Shown here: in pieces, positions 1 to 7,339 of the stretch | Layout: the number at the start of each line of letters is the position of its first letter | Position numbering within the stretch: the first letter of the stretch is position 1 | Assembly (NCBI GenBank): GCA_002431395.1 | Contig: DJEU01000003.1 | Location: 1-48,453, forward strand | Length of the DNA: 48,453 nt | DNA from: Lachnoclostridium sp. UBA5890 | GTDB lineage: Bacteria > Bacillota > Clostridia > Lachnospirales > Lachnospiraceae | Direction: 5' to 3' | Position numbers and translations under genes: made by a program | The notes under the pieces: generated by a model | Told to the model about the DNA's origin: nothing | Databases searched by the model: none | The model's input: the letters and a program-made list of their open reading frames with translations, nothing else

Positions 1-24
1 TGTGTAGTTTTGAAGGTATAATAA

Positions 25-96
25 TCCTCGATAGCTCAATGGTAGAGCACACGGCTGTTAACCGTGGGGTTGTAGGTTCGAGCCCTACTCGGGGAG
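25..96 (+). tRNA. tRNA-Asn (GTT)
   Basis: A complete cloverleaf can be drawn: 7-bp acceptor stem (25-31 with 89-95), anticodon stem 50-54/62-66, anticodon GTT at 57-59 and a canonical TTCGA T-loop. The discriminator base is G96. CCA is not encoded and must be added by tRNA nucleotidyltransferase. It is the first gene of a five-tRNA cluster, which may continue upstream of the window. Confidence 0.97.
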
Positions 97-181
97 TTCC
101 TATAAAAAGTCTGTTAATTAGTTTTGTGCTTTTTGAATATGAGGTTCACTCTTGTGGCCTTTTTTTTTTCGAAAAGTAGGG

Positions 182-210
182 TTGCAAAGTAATATTAAAT
201 ATGATACAAT
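182..210 (+). promoter_or_regulatory. Sigma-A-type promoter for the tRNA-Glu to tRNA-Leu cluster
   Basis: TTGCAA at 182-187 and TACAAT at 205-210 are separated by 17 bp, about 35 bp upstream of tRNA-Glu. This suggests the last four tRNAs can be transcribed independently of tRNA-Asn. The assignment rests on hexamer matches only. Confidence 0.6.
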
Positions 211-244
211 ATTTGATGTTAGAATTTTTATTATAATAGTATAT

Positions 245-316
245 GGCTCCTTGGTCAAGCGGTTAAGACATCGCCCTTTCACGGCGGTAACACGGGTTCG
301 ATTCCCGTAGGAGTCA
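245..316 (+). tRNA. tRNA-Glu (TTC)
   Basis: The acceptor stem 245-251 pairs with 309-315, and the discriminator is A316. The anticodon loop carries TTC between TCGCC/GGCGG stem arms, and the T-loop contains GGTTCGATTCC. CCA is not encoded. Confidence 0.97.
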
Positions 317-361
317 CTTTTTAATTTTAGTTGGTAAGATAATACCAAACCTTATGAGTTT

Positions 362-435
362 GGACCTTTAGCTCAGTTGGTTAGAGCATCCGGCTCATAA
401 CCGGACGGTCCGGGGTTCGAGTCCCCGAGGGTCCA
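362..435 (+). tRNA. tRNA with CAT anticodon (elongator Met, or lysidine-type Ile2)
   Basis: The acceptor stem 362-368/428-434 and the anticodon loop CTCATAA are clear. The anticodon stem lacks the three consecutive G-C pairs of initiator tRNA and the acceptor end is paired, so this is not the initiator. A CAT tRNA of this shape can be elongator tRNA-Met, or the minor tRNA-Ile whose C34 is converted to lysidine by TilS. The sequence alone does not let me decide. CCA is not encoded. Confidence 0.93.
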
Positions 436-441
436 CTGTAT

Positions 442-572
442 GTCATGAGGGGGGCCCCATTGTAAATGGGGAGAGTCCTGATGACTATTGTGGTAAGGGG
501 GACCCGCTTGCGGGGGGATTCCTTATCGCTGGTTGTCATGAGGGGGCCTATTGTAAATGAAGGATTCCTTAT
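442..572. repeat. Three tandem imperfect hairpins between tRNA-CAT and tRNA-Asp
   Basis: The 152-bp spacer (436-587) holds three stem-loops. The first (442-485) has outer arms GTCATGAGG/CCTGATGAC and a perfect inner stem CCCCATT-GTA-AATGGGG. The second (about 492-526) has arms GGTAAGG/CCTTATC and inner CCCGC/GCGGG. The third (538-572) has arms ATGAGG/CCTTAT around another ATTGTAAATG core. Hairpins 1 and 3 share the left arm TGTCATGAGGGGG and the core ATTGTAAATG, so they look like copies of one element. No coding function is evident. Confidence 0.7.
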
Positions 573-587
573 CATGCATAAAATTTT

Positions 588-661
588 GGCCCAGTAGCTC
601 AGTTGGTTAGAGCGCTGCCCTGTCACGGCAGAGGTCAAGGGTTCGAGTCCCTCCTGGGTCG
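588..661 (+). tRNA. tRNA-Asp (GTC)
   Basis: The acceptor stem 588-594/654-660 contains one G-T pair and the discriminator is G661. The anticodon loop contains GTC within a CTGCC...GGCAG stem. The T-arm is canonical. CCA is not encoded. Confidence 0.97.
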
Positions 662-705
662 TTTACAGACAGTTATTGTTTGTAATCTTTCTTTATTTGA
701 GATAT

Positions 706-791
706 GCTGGTGTGGCGGAACTGGCAGACGCCCAGGACTTAAAATCCTGTGGGTGGTGACACCCGTACCGGTTCGATTCCGGTTACCAGCA
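706..791 (+). tRNA. tRNA-Leu (TAA)
   Basis: This is an 86-nt class II tRNA with a long variable arm. The acceptor stem 706-712 pairs with 784-790. The anticodon stem CAGGA/TCCTG frames the anticodon TAA at 740-742. CCA is not encoded. Confidence 0.97.
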
Positions 792-793
792 TA

Positions 794-833
794 AAAAAAT
801 GTGTTTCATAGTTTACTATGAAGCACATTTTTT
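794..833. terminator. Bidirectional terminator closing the tRNA cluster and the SanA-like gene
   Basis: A stem of at least 13 bp (799-811 with 816-828, one T-G pair) has a TTTA loop. It is flanked by an A-run on the left and a T-run on the right, so it can act on both strands. It sits immediately after tRNA-Leu and at the 3' end of the minus-strand gene. Confidence 0.9.
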
Positions 834-1512
834 ATTTCTCAAATTCACAATCATTTGTCTCGTCACCATTTCCTGTGATGGAGATGGAATCACCTTGATA
901 AGCCGGCGGTGTTTCTGTTGCTGTCGTGATAAAATCTTTACATCTTGCCAGAAATTCACGGAAAAGACGTTTGGGCTTGCCGCCATATTGATAGCCGTCA
1001 GAGGCAATTCCGGCACAGGATAGTCCGCTTTGCTGTGCAATGTAAACAGCTCGGTACAAATGATACCGTTGTGTTACAATGATGGGATTCTGAACCGAAA
1101 ATACGTGTTTGGCACGCCATATACTATCGTAGGTTGAAAATCCGGCATGATCCATAAAAATATCACTTGAGGGAACACCGGCATCGATGGCATATTGTTT
1201 CATTACTTTTACTTCATTATAGTATTCGGTACCGTGATCGCCGCTCATTAAAAGTTTAGGAGCTTTTCCCTGCTTGTATAGTTCGATACCCTTTTCAAGG
1301 CGGTCGGTAAGCATAGGGCTTGCTTGTCCATTTTTCAGACCTGCTCCTAAGATAAGGATACAATCATAATTCTGGGTAAGCTCCTGCGAAGAAGAAACAA
1401 TATTCTTTTTGGCGTGGAGCGTTACCCAGAGATTAAGACCAAGTATACTTAAGGCAATGAGAACAAGAAGAATGATCAGAATAAGAACAATTCGCTTGAT
1501 CCATTTTTTCAT
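832..1512 (-). CDS. SanA/YdcF-family (DUF218) membrane-anchored envelope protein
   Basis: This 226-residue protein has a positively charged N-terminus and one strong membrane segment (about residues 7-31), followed by a DUF218 domain from about residue 50. Its core strands include LILGAG, the SPMLTDRL helix, LLMSGDHG and the IIVTQRYHLYR segment typical of the family. SanA-type proteins affect envelope permeability in other bacteria, but the enzymatic role is not settled. The gene lies 27 bp downstream of the trpB-like gene on the same strand and is probably cotranscribed with it. Its own ribosome binding site is weak. The stop codon abuts the shared terminator. Confidence 0.8.
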   Translation of the reverse strand: MKKWIKRIVLILIILLVLIALSILGLNLWVTLHAKKNIVSSSQELTQNYDCILILGAGLKNGQASPMLTDRLEKGIELYKQGKAPKLLMSGDHGTEYYNEVKVMKQYAIDAGVPSSDIFMDHAGFSTYDSIWRAKHVFSVQNPIIVTQRYHLYRAVYIAQQSGLSCAGIASDGYQYGGKPKRLFREFLARCKDFITTATETPPAYQGDSISITGNGDETNDCEFEK

Positions 1513-1539
1513 CGTTGTTCTGCCTGTCTGCTTTCTAAA

Positions 1540-2910
1540 TTAGTCTACTTTAGGAAGAGAAGCCAGACTCTTAGCGATTTCTTCGTCACTAGGAATATAA
1601 TCTGACATCTCGCCATCGTTGTATTTTTCGTATGCAACCATATCAAAATAACCGGTTCCGGTAAGACCAAATACGATGTTTTTGGCTTCGCCGGTCTCTT
1701 TGCATTTTAATGCTTCGTCAATGGCAACTTTGATCGCGTGGCTGCTTTCCGGTGCAGGAAGGATACCTTCTACGCGGGCAAACTGTTCTGCTGCTTTGAA
1801 GACAGAAGTCTGCTCGACACTGCGTGCTTCCAGATAACCATCAGCGTAAAGCTGGGATACAACGGAACTCATACCATGGTAACGGAGACCACCGGCATGA
1901 TTTGCGGAAGGGATAAAGCCACTGCCTAAGGTGTACATTTTAGCCAATGGACAAACTTTTCCGGTATCACAGAAGTCATATGCATATTTACCACGTGTCA
2001 TACTTGGGCAGGAAGCAGGTTCTACAGCGATGATCTTGTAATCTGCTTCTCCGCGGAGCATTTCGCCGGCAAATGGAGAAATAAGACCTCCAAGGTTTGA
2101 ACCGCCGCCGGCACAGCCGATGATCATATCTGCTTTGATGCCATATTTGTCAAGCGCTGCTTTGGTTTCCAGTCCAATGATAGACTGATGAAGAAGTACC
2201 TGAGATAATACGGAACCCAGTACATAGCGGTAGCCTTCCTGAGAAGTAGCAGCTTCTACTGCCTCTGAGATGGCGCAGCCAAGACTTCCGGTCGTTCCAG
2301 GAAACTCTTCATTGATCTTGCGTCCCACATTGGTATTCATAGAAGGGGATGGGGTTACATTAGCACCGTAAGTACGCATGACTTCGCGGCGGAAAGGTTT
2401 CTGCTCATAGGAAACTTTTACCATATATACCTGGCAGTCCAGATCAAAATAGGAACAAGCCATGGAAAGAGCAGTTCCCCACTGACCGGCGCCGGTTTCT
2501 GTTGTAACACCTTTCAAGCCTTCTTTCTTTGCATAGTAAGCCTGTGCGATTGCAGAGTTCAATTTGTGGCTTCCGGATGTGTTATTTCCTTCAAATTTGT
2601 AATAAATATGAGCGGGTGTGTCCAGAGCTTTTTCCAGACAGTAAGCACGTGTAAGCGGAGATGGACGGTACATACGGTAGAAATTACGGATTTCTTCCGG
2701 AATGTCTATGTATGCGGTAGTGTCATCTAACTCCTGTTTTGCAAGCTCGGTACAAAAGATTGGTTCCAGTTCTTCTACCGTGATCGGTTTTAACGTAGCT
2801 GGATTCAGGATCGGAGCTGGTTTGTTTTTCATATCCGCACGTACATTGTACCATTGTTTTGGCATTTCATTTTCGCTTAAGTAAATTTTGTAAGGGATTT
2901 CCTTTGACAT
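1540..2910 (-). CDS. trpB: TrpB2-type tryptophan synthase beta chain-like protein
   Basis: This 456-residue PLP enzyme is of the longer TrpB2 class. It should condense indole with serine to make tryptophan. PLP lysine K116 lies in GSHKLNSA; a Gly-rich phosphate loop GCAGGGSNLGG and a C-terminal GLTGTGYFD segment follow. ATG at 2910 is preferred over an upstream in-frame ATG at 2943, because GGAGG lies eight bases before 2910. No trpA or other trp genes are adjacent, which suits stand-alone TrpB2 enzymes that salvage indole. A SanA-like gene follows on the same strand. I saw no Trp codon run or attenuator in the leader. Confidence 0.9.
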   Translation of the reverse strand: MSKEIPYKIYLSENEMPKQWYNVRADMKNKPAPILNPATLKPITVEELEPIFCTELAKQELDDTTAYIDIPEEIRNFYRMYRPSPLTRAYCLEKALDTPAHIYYKFEGNNTSGSHKLNSAIAQAYYAKKEGLKGVTTETGAGQWGTALSMACSYFDLDCQVYMVKVSYEQKPFRREVMRTYGANVTPSPSMNTNVGRKINEEFPGTTGSLGCAISEAVEAATSQEGYRYVLGSVLSQVLLHQSIIGLETKAALDKYGIKADMIIGCAGGGSNLGGLISPFAGEMLRGEADYKIIAVEPASCPSMTRGKYAYDFCDTGKVCPLAKMYTLGSGFIPSANHAGGLRYHGMSSVVSQLYADGYLEARSVEQTSVFKAAEQFARVEGILPAPESSHAIKVAIDEALKCKETGEAKNIVFGLTGTGYFDMVAYEKYNDGEMSDYIPSDEEIAKSLASLPKVD

Positions 2911-2998
2911 GGTTTTAGCCTCCAATATTAATATTTTATACATTCTTTTGGGATTATGGGGAACGCCTATATTCCCGAAGCGTGCCCTATATAATAAA

Positions 2999-3028
2999 AT
3001 TATACTCTACCTTATATAAGAAAGTCAA
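2999..3028 (-). promoter_or_regulatory. Sigma-A promoter for the trpB2-SanA-like pair
   Basis: On the minus strand TTGACT (3023-3028) and a perfect TATAAT (2999-3004) are 18 bp apart. The predicted leader is about 80 nt and contains a small GGGAA/TTCCC stem. Confidence 0.75.
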
Positions 3029-3036
3029 TAAATCAA

Positions 3037-3064
3037 TTGCAATCTTTTGAAAACAATGTATACT
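3037..3064 (+). promoter_or_regulatory. Candidate sigma-A promoter for nth
   Basis: TTGCAA (3037-3042) and TATACT (3059-3064) are separated by 16 bp, about 30 bp upstream of the start codon. It is arranged back to back with the trpB2 promoter. Confidence 0.5.
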
Positions 3065-3096
3065 TATAGATAGAGCAAAAGAAAAGAGGGACACAG

Positions 3097-3726
3097 ATGA
3101 CGAAAAAACAAAGAGCAAATTTAATCATAGAAGAATTGGAAAAAGAATATCCGCTGGCAGACTGCACATTGGACTACGATGAAGCTTGGAAATTATTAGT
3201 CAGTGTAAGACTGGCGGCACAATGTACCGACGCCCGTGTCAATGTAGTAGTAAAAGATTTATTTGGCAAATATCCAAGCCCGCAGGCTCTGGCGCAGGCT
3301 TCGGTGGAAGAGATTGAGGAGATTGTACGGCCGTGTGGTCTGGGAGCCAGTAAGGCAAGAGACATTCATAAATGTATGAATATGCTGGTGGACCAATATA
3401 ATGGGCAGGTACCGGATGATTTTGAAGCCCTTCTGAGTCTGCCGGGCGTGGGAAGAAAAAGTGCCAATCTGATCATGGGAGATGTGTTTGGCAAGCCGGC
3501 GATCGTGACCGATACGCATTGTATCCGTTTGGTTAACCGGATGGGCTTGGTTGATGGCATAAAAGATCCGAAGAAAGTGGAAATGGAACTGTGGAAGATC
3601 ATTCCGGGAGAAAAAGGAAGTGATTTCTGCCACCGTCTTGTCCATCATGGAAGAGAAGTGTGTACAGCGAGAAAGGCATATTGTGAAAAATGCTGTCTGC
3701 AGAAAATTTGCAAGCAGATTCTTTGA
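3097..3726 (+). CDS. nth: Endonuclease III (DNA glycosylase/AP lyase)
   Basis: This 209-residue base-excision repair enzyme removes oxidised pyrimidines and nicks AP sites. The helix-hairpin-helix LPGVGRKSAN carries the catalytic lysine K121. The catalytic aspartate is D139 in IVTDTHC. The C-terminus has the [4Fe-4S] cluster ligands C189-x6-C196-x2-C199-x5-C205. The length is typical of the family. It starts at ATG 3097 behind an AGAGGG ribosome binding site, has its own promoter, and is followed by a strong terminator, so it appears monocistronic. Confidence 0.96.
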   Translation: MTKKQRANLIIEELEKEYPLADCTLDYDEAWKLLVSVRLAAQCTDARVNVVVKDLFGKYPSPQALAQASVEEIEEIVRPCGLGASKARDIHKCMNMLVDQYNGQVPDDFEALLSLPGVGRKSANLIMGDVFGKPAIVTDTHCIRLVNRMGLVDGIKDPKKVEMELWKIIPGEKGSDFCHRLVHHGREVCTARKAYCEKCCLQKICKQIL

Positions 3727-3761
3727 TTGAGTCCGTTAAATGGGACAGTATTTCTGATAAT

Positions 3762-3808
3762 ATAAAGTCTGTAATAAGGAAATGATCCTTTTTACAGACT
3801 TTATTTTT
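3762..3808 (+). terminator. Rho-independent terminator after nth
   Basis: A long stem (ATAAAGTCTGTAA...TTACAGACTTTAT with an inner AAGGA/TCCTT) is followed by a T-rich run ending at about 3809. It lies 36 bp beyond the nth stop. Confidence 0.85.
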
Positions 3809-3830
3809 TGTTTGAATGGAGGTTTTTATT

Positions 3831-3923
3831 ATGTCAGAAGCAACAAAAGAAACCATATATTATTCGATTTTATTTTTAGTGATTGGACTGATCTTTGTCC
3901 TTACTCCGTGGGGAATATCCTAA
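3831..3923 (+). CDS. Predicted 30-residue single-span membrane peptide
   Basis: A 31-codon ORF begins with ATG eight bases after a good GGAGG (3818-3822). It encodes a short polar start (MSEATKET) followed by one hydrophobic segment (about residues 9-27) ending in TPWGIS. It is too short for most gene callers. The last 48 bases overlap the 3' end of psd on the opposite strand. No clear promoter lies between it and the nth terminator, so expression would need read-through or an unrecognised promoter. The peptide could be a real small membrane protein, or chance coding beside a ribosome-binding-like sequence. Confidence 0.45.
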   Translation: MSEATKETIYYSILFLVIGLIFVLTPWGIS

Positions 3924-4769
3924 CGTGTCGCCTAGGTGAAGCTGTGTTTCATACCCTTGCCCGGTATTTTTCATAAGATCCGGACGGAGTGTGACCGCAT
4001 CCTTTTCAAGAAAGAGAACGATCGTCGAACCGCCGTATTGAAAATATCCTTTTTCCTCGCCACGGAAAACACGGCAGGACTGATGGTGGTTGCATATTTT
4101 TCCAACCAGCATGGCGCCGACTTCCATCTGCGTGACATCACCAAACTCAGGAGAGCGGATGACGGTATATTCGCGCGAGTTTTCTTTGTAGATCGGAATA
4201 TAGTCATTGGCGATCGGATTTACCGTGTGAAGGATTCCCGGAATAAAGTGATTTTTCGACTGGATTCCGGAAACCGGATAATGATACCGGTGATAATCTC
4301 CGACTGTAAGCCGCAGGACGAGAAGGGTACCGCCGGCATAACGGGCGGCCAGTTTTTTGCTGCGCAGGAGTGAGGCGGCCGAATAAGTCGTATCTTTGAT
4401 ATTTACAAGAAGAGTGGGATCGATGCGGTAAGCAGACGCATAACAGTCGCAGGGACTGATCAAATCTGTCTCTTCCGGTGAAAAAATACGAGCTCCGGGT
4501 TTAATCTTTCTTGAAAAAAAGTCATTGAAAGAGCGGTATTTTGTCTCCTGATAGCATGACATATCGATGTGATTGTTTTTGATAAAACCAGGAACAAGTC
4601 TGGTGGAAAAACGAGTATCTAAAAGCCGGCCTGCAAATCCGGAAAAACCGGGTGCGACAAGAGGCTTTAAGAGGGCGCGCCCCCACACATGCGTATAGAG
4701 CAGATGCAGGAGTTTATCCTGACGGGAATCGTCAGTTATTTTATTGCCGTTTCGATCAACATATTTCAT
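3876..4769 (-). CDS. psd: Phosphatidylserine decarboxylase proenzyme
   Basis: This 297-residue membrane-associated enzyme converts phosphatidylserine to phosphatidylethanolamine. The self-cleavage site GGST lies at residues 246-249, where the serine becomes the pyruvoyl group. Conserved D108 (SPCDCYAS) and H160/H163 in GDYHRYHYPVSG match the Psd catalytic set. The start ATG at 4769 has GGGAGG six bases upstream. It is the last gene of the operon PAP2, flippase, pssA, psd and lies 12 bp after pssA, so substrate and product enzymes are made together. The C-terminal tail after residue 285 is hydrophilic and overlaps the small plus-strand ORF. Confidence 0.95.
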   Translation of the reverse strand: MKYVDRNGNKITDDSRQDKLLHLLYTHVWGRALLKPLVAPGFSGFAGRLLDTRFSTRLVPGFIKNNHIDMSCYQETKYRSFNDFFSRKIKPGARIFSPEETDLISPCDCYASAYRIDPTLLVNIKDTTYSAASLLRSKKLAARYAGGTLLVLRLTVGDYHRYHYPVSGIQSKNHFIPGILHTVNPIANDYIPIYKENSREYTVIRSPEFGDVTQMEVGAMLVGKICNHHQSCRVFRGEEKGYFQYGGSTIVLFLEKDAVTLRPDLMKNTGQGYETQLHLGDTLGYSPRSKDKDQSNH

Positions 4770-4781
4770 GAGAGGCCTCCC

Positions 4782-5405
4782 TTAAAATACATGAAGAATC
4801 TTCAATACGACGATTGCCATAAAGATCAGGATAAAAGCAACCATTGCATTGGAAGGCTTCCGGATTTTGAAATCACATATGTATAAAAAAGCGATTGCCA
4901 GCATGATAAACGGAAGTGCAGTCAAAAAGAGCTGCGGGGATACCAGCGGACGAAACATGTAAATAATTGGGAAAATAATCGCGATCGATGTAATCGGAAG
5001 TCCGTGGTAACATCTGGATTCTGATTTTTCCGGATGTAAATGTTTCAACTCTTCCAGCACATTAAAGTATGCCAGGCGGATGACTCCGCAGAGAACAAAT
5101 ACGATTTCTACAATAATTCCAAAAATACTGTTTAAACCAAGTGAGTAGGCGATGATCGCTGGAGTTACGCCAAAACAGATGGCATCACAGAGGGAATCGA
5201 TCTGAATCCCGAAAATGATCTGTTCTTCCGTACGGTTTTTCATACTTCGTGCAACTTTTCCGTCAAAGGTATCGCAGGCGCCGGCCAGCGCAAGACACAG
5301 GATTGCAATGTCAAAATTTCCCGACAAAGCCTGTGTAATACCAAAGAGGGAAAGACCTACCCCCAGATATGTCAAAATAACTGAATAATTGTAAACTCCT
5401 ATCAT
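4782..5405 (-). CDS. pssA: CDP-diacylglycerol-serine O-phosphatidyltransferase
   Basis: This 207-residue polytopic membrane enzyme makes phosphatidylserine from CDP-diacylglycerol and serine. The CDP-alcohol phosphatidyltransferase motif is present: D45, D48-G49, A52-R53, G66, D70 and D74. The gap between AR and G is 12 residues rather than the usual 8, which I recall as common in clostridial PssA proteins. The N-terminal MIGVYNYSVILTYLG is typical of the family. The ribosome binding site AGAGG precedes ATG 5405. It sits between the flippase-like gene (24 bp) and psd (12 bp). Confidence 0.94.
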   Translation of the reverse strand: MIGVYNYSVILTYLGVGLSLFGITQALSGNFDIAILCLALAGACDTFDGKVARSMKNRTEEQIIFGIQIDSLCDAICFGVTPAIIAYSLGLNSIFGIIVEIVFVLCGVIRLAYFNVLEELKHLHPEKSESRCYHGLPITSIAIIFPIIYMFRPLVSPQLFLTALPFIMLAIAFLYICDFKIRKPSNAMVAFILIFMAIVVLKILHVF

Positions 5406-5429
5406 AAGAAACCTCTTTTCTGTAATTGT

Positions 5430-6470
5430 TTAAGATTCGTTTTCTTTTAGTGCCGGTTTTACGGTGAGATGGGTAATGATCGTAATGATACCACTCAGGA
5501 TAACCAGCATATAGTAACTGATTCCTCGGCTTAAAAGCATTCCGGACAACGTAAGCGCCGTGCTGCCAAAAAGCGGAGCAAATATTTGCAGGAAAAGCCG
5601 CTCGCTGATTCCCATTCCTCCGGGAAGCGGAAGCATATCTACCGATACGGAGATCGCTGCCTGCAGTAAAACCATGGTAAGAAGGGATTGTTCATTCAGA
5701 CCGAAACTTCTATATACAACATATGTGACGGCAAAAAGAAGTATTCTCTGAACAAACGTAATTACGGTGGTATTAAAGATCACAAGTTTATTTGCTTTCA
5801 AAAATACACTGGCTTTTCTGTATGTTTCCATGGAATTTTGTAAACGCTGCATGCGGTTGTTTTTGTCTTTCATAATATGAAGACGCTGCAGCAGTAAAAA
5901 TCCCTTTGTGATGAGATAACTTGCCGTATTTGGTAAAAAGACAAGAAAACTCATAAATACAACGCAAAAAACATTTAATCCGAGGCCAAGATAAAGATAA
6001 AATTGTGCCTCCGAAGTCAATGTCTGTACAAGTGGTTGGCCAAATAAAGCAAGAGCCACACCGATGAATACGAGAACAAATTTGTATTCGATCGTGACAA
6101 GCATCAAAATGATCGATGCGGTTGGAATATCAATTTTCTGGCGCTGCATGTAAAAAATCTGAGCGGGCTGTCCACCGGTAGCGGACGGGGTAATACAGCT
6201 GAAAAAGAATCCGACAAAGGAATAGCGGATGCAGTTGATCAGCGGTGCTTTGATCTTTACAGCATGCAGCAGATATTTTATAATCACCGATTCGCCGCAC
6301 ACATAGCATACAACGAGCACGAGACCGATGAAAATAAAGTGAATCGGCACCTTGCAAAGGATCTCAACGATCGGCCCCAGATCCTGGTCGCGGAAAACGA
6401 GCCAGAACGTAAGGACGAGCAGAAGAACAAGGAAACCAATATTTAAAATGTTTTTCTTTTTTGAGCTCAT
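5430..6470 (-). CDS. LPG-synthase-TM/UPF0104 family membrane protein (MprF flippase-like)
   Basis: This 346-residue polytopic protein has about eight predicted membrane spans. It carries the family signature PLPGGMGISERLF near residue 290 and an early GGQPAQIFYMQRQ segment. It matches the transmembrane half of MprF-like lysylphosphatidylglycerol synthetases/flippases but lacks the C-terminal aminoacyl-transferase domain. The inferred role is therefore transfer of a lipid across the membrane, not lipid aminoacylation. ATG 6470 has GGAGG eight bases upstream and overlaps the preceding PAP2 stop as ATGA, indicating translational coupling. Its place before pssA and psd supports a phospholipid-handling role. 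Confidence 0.85.
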   Translation of the reverse strand: MSSKKKNILNIGFLVLLLVLTFWLVFRDQDLGPIVEILCKVPIHFIFIGLVLVVCYVCGESVIIKYLLHAVKIKAPLINCIRYSFVGFFFSCITPSATGGQPAQIFYMQRQKIDIPTASIILMLVTIEYKFVLVFIGVALALFGQPLVQTLTSEAQFYLYLGLGLNVFCVVFMSFLVFLPNTASYLITKGFLLLQRLHIMKDKNNRMQRLQNSMETYRKASVFLKANKLVIFNTTVITFVQRILLFAVTYVVYRSFGLNEQSLLTMVLLQAAISVSVDMLPLPGGMGISERLFLQIFAPLFGSTALTLSGMLLSRGISYYMLVILSGIITIITHLTVKPALKENES

Positions 6471-7177
6471 GCATAACCTCCATTTTTCTTTCTTGAAAGT
6501 GACCGCAGCGAGGCATTTACTTTTTCAAAGAATCCTTTTACATAGAGGTAGGCATTGCTGCGTTTGTTCCATGCATAGAGGACTTCGGCAAGTAAAATAC
6601 CGCCGATCGCATCAATCAGATAATGCTGCTTTGTTACCTGGGTCGAAACCACAACAAGCAAAGCAAAAATACAGGAGAAAATGCGGTACCAGCGGGGAAC
6701 ACGTTTGTTTCCGCGAATGCCGATAAAGCACATCCAGCTTACCAGGCAGTGGATGGAGGGAAACAGATTGGCTGGCTGGTCAATTGAATAAACCCAGCGC
6801 AGCAGGTGTTCGGCAAAACCGGAACCTACAATCTCAGGCCGCACATTGGTAGTAGGCAGTCCGAAGAAAAACAGGCCGCAGACGATGCGGGACATCATGT
6901 CCGTCGTGATATAGCGGTAAAATCCGTCCGGATCATCTTTATGAATGCGCGCAACCAAAATATAATTTATAACCCAAAAAAGGTAGCATCCTAAGTAAAT
7001 GTATACCCACTCCGGGACCACAGGAACCATACGGTCAAGAGCTGACGTAAAGTCATAGTGATGCCAGTTTTTGCATATACTCATCGAACCGCTGTAGATC
7101 AACGTATTTAGTGTAAATGCGCTGATAAGAGGTACGATCGTATAAAGTGGGAGAATTTTTGCAATTTGTTTTTTCAT
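6467..7177 (-). CDS. PAP2-superfamily lipid phosphatase
   Basis: This 236-residue membrane protein has about six spans. The PAP2 core motifs are visible: NLFPSIH (residues 138-143) and QHYLIDAIGG with H185 and D189. This layout resembles the PAP2_3/Aur1-like branch. It could dephosphorylate phosphatidate, phosphatidylglycerophosphate or a polyprenyl diphosphate; the sequence does not settle the substrate. ATG 7177 is chosen because a GGAG lies just upstream and the hydrophobic first span starts at once. The longer in-frame upstream reading has no domain content and overlaps the divergent promoters. It is the first gene of the phospholipid operon. Confidence 0.85.
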   Translation of the reverse strand: MKKQIAKILPLYTIVPLISAFTLNTLIYSGSMSICKNWHHYDFTSALDRMVPVVPEWVYIYLGCYLFWVINYILVARIHKDDPDGFYRYITTDMMSRIVCGLFFFGLPTTNVRPEIVGSGFAEHLLRWVYSIDQPANLFPSIHCLVSWMCFIGIRGNKRVPRWYRIFSCIFALLVVVSTQVTKQHYLIDAIGGILLAEVLYAWNKRSNAYLYVKGFFEKVNASLRSLSRKKNGGYA

Positions 7178-7223
7178 GGGAATCTCCAATCCATTTTTAG
7201 TTGCATAAATTGCATATGTTTCT

Positions 7224-7252
7224 ATTTTACTATAAAGCGGATAAATTTGCAA
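7224..7252 (-). promoter_or_regulatory. Promoter of the PAP2-flippase-pssA-psd operon
   Basis: On the minus strand TTGCAA (7247-7252) and TAAAAT (7224-7229) are 17 bp apart, about 50 bp upstream of the PAP2 start. Confidence 0.6.
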
Positions 7253-7271
7253 TGAAATATTGCGAGAAGTC

Positions 7272-7300
7272 TTGTGTTGCGTTGTAATTTGTGATACAAT
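7272..7300 (+). promoter_or_regulatory. Promoter of uppP
   Basis: TTGTGT (7272-7277) and TACAAT (7295-7300) are separated by 17 bp, about 40 bp upstream of the uppP start. It faces away from the PAP2 operon promoter. Confidence 0.55.
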
Positions 7301-7339
7301 AACGATGGTTTTGAACGAAAAATGAAAGGAGAACAGAAA

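Noticed and set aside
17..22. TATAAT before tRNA-Asn as a promoter
   Set aside because: It lies 3 bp before the tRNA 5' end, so transcription would begin inside the gene.
2911..2943. Upstream start for trpB2
   Set aside because: ATG 2943 lacks a Shine-Dalgarno; GGAGG is correctly spaced only for ATG 2910.
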